A stretch of 64,000 nucleotides of DNA from Candidatus Binatia bacterium (GTDB lineage: Bacteria; Desulfobacterota; Binatia; Bin18), in NCBI GenBank assembly GCA_951812575.1, contig OX638322.1, positions 2,851,925-2,915,924 of the forward strand, given 5' to 3'. Below the pieces are notes generated by a model, which worked only from the letters and a program-made list of their open reading frames with translations, was not told the DNA's origin and did no database searches. Positions 58,862-64,000 of this stretch are shown in pieces (position 1 is the stretch's first letter; each line of letters starts with the position of its first letter). The position numbers were made by a program, and so were the translations under genes.

Positions 58862-60943
58862 ATGGGCTATCGCATTGCCATCGACGTTGGCGGCACGTTT
58901 ACCGATGTTGTTGTCGCTGACAACATGGGGCGCATGACGATCGGGAAGGGCCTCACGACCCGAGAGCGGATCTTTCACGGTGTGGAGCAGGGCCTTACGG
59001 TCGCGGCCCGGCAGCTTGGTGAGCCTGACGTGCCCACCCTTCTCAGCCAGGCCGACCTCTTTATCTATGGAACGACCACAGCGACGAACGCCGTGGTCGA
59101 GGGGAAGACCGGCAAGACTGCATTTCTGACAACCGAAGGCTTTCCTGACATCCTGGTGCTGCGCGAGGGCGGCAAGACCAACGCCTATGACTTCACCGCA
59201 CCCTACCCGGAACCCTATGTCCCGCGGCGTCTCACCTTTGAGATACGGGAGCGGGTGAATGCGGAGGGAGAGGTTGTTGTCCCGCTCGATGTGGAGCACG
59301 CGCGCAGTGTTCTCAAGCGCCTCCGGGCGCATCACATTGAGGCGATTGGTGTCTGTCTGGTTTGGTCCATTGTCAACCCGGCCCACGAGGCGATTCTGGG
59401 TGGGTTGATTGAGGAGGAACTGCCCGGGGTTGCCTACACGCTCTCATCCCGGCTCAATCCGATTATTCGTGAATATCGTCGGGCATCGGCAACCGTCATC
59501 GATGCCTCACTCAAACCGCTCATGCAGCACCATCTGCGTGAGATTGCCCAGGATGTGAGTAGCGCCGGCTTTCGTGGCGAGATTCTCGGCGCAACATCGT
59601 CCGGTGGCGTCATGCCTATTCAGGAGCTGGCGGAGCGTCCTATTAATACTATCCGCTCGGGTCCCGCGCTCGCGCCGGTGGCGGCGCTGCATTACGCGCA
59701 GGCTGAGGTTGGCAGCCGTGATGTCATCACGTGTGATACGGGTGGGACGAGCTTCGACGTCAGTCTGGTGCGGGATAGCCTGATAAAGGCTACGCGTGAA
59801 ACCTGGCTCGGTGGTCAGTGGGTTGGACACATGACCGGCCTCTCGTCCGTTGATGTCCGGAGCATTGGCGCAGGCGGCGGCTCGATCGCCTGGATCGACC
59901 CTGGTGGTCTGCTCCGTATCGGCCCCCACAGTGCAGGCGCTGAGCCCGGTCCGGCCTGCTACGGACGGGGAGGAACACGGCCGACGGTCACGGATGCGGC
60001 CCTGGCGCTTGGCTACTTGAACCCCGCCTACTTCCTGGGAGGACAGATGCAGCTGGATACGGAGGCCGCGTGGCGAGCCGTTGGCACCATTGCCGAGCCG
60101 CTGGAGCAGACGATCGACCAAGCCGCACAGGCTATTCTGACCATTGCCGGTGAGGCCATGGTGCAGGCGATCCAGGAGATCTCGGTGAACGAAGGTATTG
60201 ACCCGCGCGAGACACTGCTTGTCGCTGGGGGAGGAGCCGCCGGACTGAACATTGTTGCTATTGCCCAAGCCCTGGGCTGTCCTCAGGTGCTCATCCCCCG
60301 GACCGCGAGTGCGCTCAGCGCCTGTGGCGCACAGTACTCGGACATTGTCGCTGAGTTCAGTCTGAGTAGACTGGCTGTGACGGACGATTTCGCCTACACC
60401 GAGGTGAATGAGGCCTTACAGTCCCTGCACGCCGAAATGGATACACTTGAGTCGGAGCTGCGGGCGCGGGGCCTCCACAATTTTAAGCGGGACTTCTTTG
60501 TTGAAGCCCGCTACCCCACTCAGGTCTGGGAACTCGAGATTCCCTTGGAAAAGGACCGCTTTGATGGGCCGCCCGACGTTGCAGCCCTGGTCCAGGGCTT
60601 CCATCGGGTGCACGAGCGAGTTTTTGCCGTCAGGGAAGCAGGGGCCGAGGTCGAGTGCCTGTACTGGAAGGGACGTTTGAGCGGGCTCCTGGATCGGATG
60701 CAACCAGACCGCCCGCCTGCGCAGGATGCACCGCGCGGGGCAATGCCACATGCGCACCGGAGTGTGCATTTCGCAGGCCAGGGTCGCACTGATACTCCGC
60801 TGTACTTGGGATCAGCGCTTGAGCCCGGCATGCAGCTCCACGGACCAGCCATCATCGAGGAGCCAACGACGACGATCGTGCTCTACCCACACAGCGTCGC
60901 CCAGGTGGCGCCGCTTAATAACTATCTCATCAGCATACCCTGA
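58862..60943 (+). CDS. hyuA: Hydantoinase/oxoprolinase subunit A (HyuA)
   Basis: 693 aa. ATPase-fold opening Y-R-I-A-I-D-V-G-G-T-F-T-D (residues 3-15); the second phosphate motif C-D-T-G-G-T-S-F-D-V; L-G-G-Q-W-V-G and S-I-G-A-G-G-G-S-I-A-W. This is the HyuA/5-oxoprolinase N-terminal family, complete to the end. With HyuB it hydrolyses hydantoins, 5-oxoproline or N-methylhydantoin using ATP, or carboxylates acetone or acetophenone in some members. Start: ATG 58862 is preferred to TTG 58850 because it begins at the family start; the ribosome-binding site is weak. Confidence 0.9.
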   Translation: MGYRIAIDVGGTFTDVVVADNMGRMTIGKGLTTRERIFHGVEQGLTVAARQLGEPDVPTLLSQADLFIYGTTTATNAVVEGKTGKTAFLTTEGFPDILVLREGGKTNAYDFTAPYPEPYVPRRLTFEIRERVNAEGEVVVPLDVEHARSVLKRLRAHHIEAIGVCLVWSIVNPAHEAILGGLIEEELPGVAYTLSSRLNPIIREYRRASATVIDASLKPLMQHHLREIAQDVSSAGFRGEILGATSSGGVMPIQELAERPINTIRSGPALAPVAALHYAQAEVGSRDVITCDTGGTSFDVSLVRDSLIKATRETWLGGQWVGHMTGLSSVDVRSIGAGGGSIAWIDPGGLLRIGPHSAGAEPGPACYGRGGTRPTVTDAALALGYLNPAYFLGGQMQLDTEAAWRAVGTIAEPLEQTIDQAAQAILTIAGEAMVQAIQEISVNEGIDPRETLLVAGGGAAGLNIVAIAQALGCPQVLIPRTASALSACGAQYSDIVAEFSLSRLAVTDDFAYTEVNEALQSLHAEMDTLESELRARGLHNFKRDFFVEARYPTQVWELEIPLEKDRFDGPPDVAALVQGFHRVHERVFAVREAGAEVECLYWKGRLSGLLDRMQPDRPPAQDAPRGAMPHAHRSVHFAGQGRTDTPLYLGSALEPGMQLHGPAIIEEPTTTIVLYPHSVAQVAPLNNYLISIP

Positions 60944-60968
60944 TTGACGTATGAGAAAGGCAGTACGG

Positions 60969-62780
60969 ATGGCAGCGCAGACACACAGTCGAGAGGTGCA
61001 GCAGACAACGCTTGATCCGACCTTGCTCGCCGTACTGGCAAATCGGTTTGAAGCGATCGTGCGTGAGATGACCCAAACCCTGCTCCGGGCCGGCCGCTCA
61101 GCCGCGATCAGTATTGCGCGTGATTTTTCGTGCTCAATCACAACCAGTGTGACTGGCCGGCACGAGCTCCTGGCCGCAGCAGAAGGGTTGCCGGCTCATA
61201 TCTACGGCTCTCATCTTCAGGCCCGGGCCATGTGCGAGCTGCATCCCGATCTTGCCGAGGGCGATGCTTTTTTGCATAACGATCCATACTTGGGGAACTC
61301 CCATCCCGCAGATCACACCATCCTCGTACCGGTTTTCTGCGAGGGGCAGCATCTGTTCACGGCGGTTGCCAAGGCCCACCTGTCCGATATCGGCAACGCT
61401 TTGCCTACCTCGTATATGCCGGCTGCGCGCGACGTATACGAAGAGGGTGCCTTGCTCTTCCCCTGCGTCTGCGTGCAACGTGCTTACACAGATGTCGACG
61501 ACATTATCCGCTTGTGTCGCCGGCGTATCCGCGTTCCCGAGCAGTGGTATGGTGACTATCTGGCGATGTTAGGCGCAGCCCGGGTTGGGGAGCGGAAGAT
61601 TCAGGACCTTGTTGCAAAGTACGGCTCCGAGACGATCAGGACGTTCGTTCACGAGTGGTTGGATTATTCGGAACGTCGGATGATCCACGCCATCCGGCAG
61701 CTGCCAGGTGGCGACGTGATCGGGACTGGTCGGCACGACCCGTTTCCGGGTCTGCCCGATGGCCTGCCGCTCAAGGTCGAAATTACCATCGATACACAGG
61801 ATGGTCGGATTGCAGTCGATCTCCGCGACAACCCGGACAACGTTGCCGGCGGGGCGAACTCGTCGGAGGCCTGTTCGATATCGAGCGTCATGCAGGGCAT
61901 CTTTAGCGCGTTGGACCCTGACGTACCCCATAATGCCGGCAGCTTCCGGCGTATACACGTCAAGCTGCGAGAAGGGTGTGTGGTCGGTATTCCGCGCTTT
62001 CCGCATTCGTGTTCACTCGCGACCACGAATCCGGCTAACCGGCTGGTGGGCATCACCCAGTCGGCCTTTGCCGAACTCGGTGAGGGCTGGGGCACTGCGG
62101 AAGGCGGGGTTGCCCAAAACGCGGGCTATGCAGTTATCTCGGGTACGGACACGCGGCGCAACGGTGCCGCCTACGTCAACCAGCTCATCCTGGGGGGCAA
62201 TGGCGGGCCAGCTTCTCCTGTGTGCGACGGCTGGGTGACCTACGGTATTGCCGTCATCTCGGGCCTCTTGTACCGGGACAGCGTTGAGATCGACGAACAG
62301 AAGTACCCGTTGTTCGTCAAGTCTGAAAAATTAGCCCAGGACAGTGGTGGACCGGGGCGGTTTCGGGGCGCGCCTGCGATTGAAGCGGAATACGGTCCGA
62401 AAGGCGATCCGGTGACCTGTACCTTTCCTATGGAAGGCTACGAGACGCCGGCCCAAGGGGTGCGGGGCGGTCAGGCGGGCAGTAAGGCCTGGGCAACGAA
62501 GATCGACCGGGACGGGAACGAGATTCCGTTGCCGAACATCTTTACTGGAGACCTGCTGCCTGGTGAGCTCATACGCTACCGGGACTGTGGCGGCGGCGGT
62601 TATGGTCCGCCGACCGAGCGTAATCCGGAAGATGTTCGTCGTGACGTCCTTGAACGCTGGGTGTCGGTCGAGCAGGCCCGAGCCGCGTATGGAGTTGTCC
62701 TGACCGGTAGTATCGAGGACGAAACGCTCGCTATCGACCAAGAGGCCACGCGAGAGCTACGCAAGCAGCTCGGCAAGTAA
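60969..62780 (+). CDS. hyuB: Hydantoinase/oxoprolinase subunit B (HyuB)
   Basis: 603 aa. Family marks: D-P-T-L-L-A-V-L-A-N-R-F-E-A-I near the start, F-S-C-S-I-T-T-S-V-T, H-N-D-P-Y-L-G-N-S-H-P-A-D-H-T, A-K-A-H-L-S-D-I-G, N-S-S-E-A-C-S and G-G-G-G-Y-G-P-P near the end. Partner of HyuA, 25 bases downstream, so one transcript. Start: ATG 60969 after AAAGGCAGTACGG; ATG 60951 in the same frame adds six residues and has a poorer site. Substrate among hydantoin-like or ketone substrates is not decided. Confidence 0.9.
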   Translation: MAAQTHSREVQQTTLDPTLLAVLANRFEAIVREMTQTLLRAGRSAAISIARDFSCSITTSVTGRHELLAAAEGLPAHIYGSHLQARAMCELHPDLAEGDAFLHNDPYLGNSHPADHTILVPVFCEGQHLFTAVAKAHLSDIGNALPTSYMPAARDVYEEGALLFPCVCVQRAYTDVDDIIRLCRRRIRVPEQWYGDYLAMLGAARVGERKIQDLVAKYGSETIRTFVHEWLDYSERRMIHAIRQLPGGDVIGTGRHDPFPGLPDGLPLKVEITIDTQDGRIAVDLRDNPDNVAGGANSSEACSISSVMQGIFSALDPDVPHNAGSFRRIHVKLREGCVVGIPRFPHSCSLATTNPANRLVGITQSAFAELGEGWGTAEGGVAQNAGYAVISGTDTRRNGAAYVNQLILGGNGGPASPVCDGWVTYGIAVISGLLYRDSVEIDEQKYPLFVKSEKLAQDSGGPGRFRGAPAIEAEYGPKGDPVTCTFPMEGYETPAQGVRGGQAGSKAWATKIDRDGNEIPLPNIFTGDLLPGELIRYRDCGGGGYGPPTERNPEDVRRDVLERWVSVEQARAAYGVVLTGSIEDETLAIDQEATRELRKQLGK

Positions 62781-62894
62781 CGGGAGCAGGGGCGGCTTCC
62801 TGCCCAGCCTAGACCTGTAAGCCTCGGTGAGCCGGCGTTCGTCACTCTGGGCGTGGCTGGGCTGACCCGGAACTCCCGCCGGAAGACGGCATCC

Positions 62895-62923
62895 TTGACA
62901 TAGTAAGGTAAATAGCATAGATT
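62895..62923 (+). promoter_or_regulatory. Predicted promoter of the AbiE-type pair
   Basis: TTGACA (62895-62900), a 17-base spacer and TAGATT (62918-62923, four of six). The following 46 bases are AT-rich up to ATG 62970. No clear palindrome was found for autoregulation. Confidence 0.45.
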
Positions 62924-62969
62924 TCTGACATATGTACCAAGAGACATCCGAACGTATGGATGTGATCCA

Positions 62970-63593
62970 ATGACTGGAATCGCCGACAAGATCAGGCAGA
63001 GGGTGTCCGCCCACGATAGCGGAAGCTGGGTGTGCACGCCCAGAGACTTCCTGGACCTCGGCAGCCGCGAGGCCATCGACCAGGCTTTGTCTCGTCTCGT
63101 CAAGGCGGGACGGCTGCGCCGAGTGGGCCACGGCTTGTACGACATGCCCCGGATCAGCAACGTGCTGAATCGGCCAGCGCCTGTCGATCTGGATGCCGTC
63201 ATTGCAGCGCTGGCACGACGGGACGGTGTGCGGATCATGCCGGATGGCTTGGTAGCCGCGAATCAGCTGGGCCTCACCAACGCAGTGCCCGCGAAGGTCA
63301 GCTACGTGACGGACGGCCACTCGAGGACGCTCAAGATCGACGGAAGGACTGTCCGGTTCCGGCATGCGGGTCCGAGCGTCATGCAGTGGGCGGGAAGACC
63401 CGCCGCGCCGGTAGTTCAGGCCCTGCGTTGGCTGGGTCCCCGCGCGGCTGCGGACGGAGAGGTCGTCTCGACGCTGAATCGTCATCTTCCCGACGACGTG
63501 AAGCTCGACTTGTTGCACAACAGCCGGGGTCTGCCCGGTTGGGCATTGCCGCTAGCGCGCAGCATAGCGAGTGATCAGGCCGCTGCTGTATGA
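62970..63593 (+). CDS. AbiEi-like antitoxin (DUF6088 family)
   Basis: 207 aa. N-terminal winged helix typical of type IV antitoxins: W-V-C-T-P-R-D-F-L-D-L-G-S-R-E-A-I-D-Q-A-L-S and L-R-R-V-G-H-G-L-Y-D. Then an AbiEi-type domain with N-Q-L-G-L-T-N-A-V-P and the R-T-L-K-I-D-G-R-T-V segment. It represses its own operon and counters the AbiEii toxin. Start: ATG 62970. The stop overlaps the next ATG by four bases (ATGA), the standard coupling of this pair. Confidence 0.85.
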   Translation: MTGIADKIRQRVSAHDSGSWVCTPRDFLDLGSREAIDQALSRLVKAGRLRRVGHGLYDMPRISNVLNRPAPVDLDAVIAALARRDGVRIMPDGLVAANQLGLTNAVPAKVSYVTDGHSRTLKIDGRTVRFRHAGPSVMQWAGRPAAPVVQALRWLGPRAAADGEVVSTLNRHLPDDVKLDLLHNSRGLPGWALPLARSIASDQAAAV

Positions 63594-64000
63594 CCGGTGG
63601 CTTTGAATCGTTCCTTGCCCTGCCAGAGCAGGACAGGCGCGATGTCTTCGAAGCGGCGGCAGCCCGCCTCGATACGTTGCCGGGCTATGTTGAGAAGGAC
63701 TTCTGGGTCTGCCTGGTGCTCGACGCGCTGTTCAACCGCCGGCCGGAGGAGCATCCGAAGCTACTCTTCAAGGGCGGGACGTCGCTGTCCAAGGCCTTCG
63801 GGCTCATCAAACGCTTTTCGGAGGACATCGATCTCGTGGTGTTCCGCGACGGTCTGGGCTTCGAAGGGGAGCGCGACCCGACCGCAGCGAGCCACCTGTC
63901 GAACAAGAAACGGGCCGCGCTGTTCAAGGAACTCGGGGCGGCGTGCAGCGGATACATTCGTGGAGACCTGCGGACCGTTCTGGCGAGTCGGATCGAGGAA
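63590..64000 (+). CDS. AbiEii/AbiGii-family nucleotidyltransferase toxin (partial)
   Basis: The first 137 codons are in the window and the gene runs off the end. Key motif: L-L-F-K-G-G-T-S-L-S-K-A-F-G-L-I followed by R-F-S-E-D-I-D-L-V (G-S-type nucleotidyltransferase with two Asp), the core of AbiEii toxins. An earlier E-K-D-F-W-V helix is also typical. These toxins transfer nucleotides to tRNA or similar targets and give abortive phage resistance. Start: ATG 63590, overlapping the antitoxin stop. Confidence 0.85.
   Translation, partial: MTGGFESFLALPEQDRRDVFEAAAARLDTLPGYVEKDFWVCLVLDALFNRRPEEHPKLLFKGGTSLSKAFGLIKRFSEDIDLVVFRDGLGFEGERDPTAASHLSNKKRAALFKELGAACSGYIRGDLRTVLASRIEE

Overview
The window is GC-rich DNA from an uncultured bacterium. 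Three things stand out: dense catabolic gene content, dispersed palindromic repeats and decayed mobile or defence genes. The mix of flavin/F420-type LLM oxidoreductases, Rieske oxygenases, metal amidohydrolases, CaiB-type CoA transferase, hydantoinase and PQQ-free RCC1-type secreted proteins resembles what is known from sponge or soil lineages such as Tectomicrobia/Entotheonella and Binatota. That placement is inference and weak. No rRNA, tRNA or CRISPR array was seen.

Layout. (1) 1-4.7 kb is an accessory patch. It holds a SnoaL-like protein, a brnT/antitoxin locus whose toxin carries an in-frame stop, two identical IS5-family insertions, a Cu/Zn superoxide dismutase-like gene and a decayed trfA-like plasmid replication gene. 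(2) 4.8-14.1 kb holds three tandem paralogues of a secreted RCC1-propeller protein. Their blade counts are 14, 21 and 21, all multiples of seven, and remnants of a SnoaL-like gene lie downstream of each copy. (3) 14.5-43.2 kb is a catabolic region: four amidohydrolases, four LLM-family oxidoreductases, two Rieske oxygenases, a Baeyer-Villiger-type monooxygenase, an HpaB-type monooxygenase, acyl-CoA dehydrogenase-fold enzymes, a CoA transferase, an AtzE/AtzG-like amidase pair and a NicX/M29-like enzyme. (4) 43.3-44.9 kb has an MNT nucleotidyltransferase, two tandem palindromic elements and a DUF433/DUF5615 toxin-antitoxin pair. (5) 44.9-50.3 kb is a minus-strand operon with two more Rieske oxygenases, a small accessory-like protein, an SDR, an alpha/beta hydrolase and a polysaccharide deacetylase-fold enzyme. 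(6) 50.4-54.1 kb has an ATC-hydrolase-like gene, a DUF1772 membrane protein and a molybdenum hydroxylase large subunit, with broken gene ends between them. (7) 54.2-58.6 kb is a degraded type I restriction locus: hsdS is frameshifted, hsdR lacks its motor and hsdM is absent. An apparently intact TIR-like plus membrane-protein pair and a VapBC pair are nested inside it. (8) 58.9-62.8 kb encodes a hydantoinase/oxoprolinase HyuA-HyuB pair. (9) The window ends in an AbiEi/AbiEii toxin-antitoxin pair, the second gene cut by the window edge.

The most interesting items are the TIR-like/membrane pair (56.2-57.1 kb); the twice-occurring Rieske-oxygenase plus small-protein module (31-32 kb and 49-50 kb), whose oxygenases both carry Glu where the bridging Asp is usual; the seven-blade quantised RCC1 family with a mosaic third copy; and a family of short palindromic elements bounded by CTAG, two of whose copies supply the stop codon of the preceding gene.
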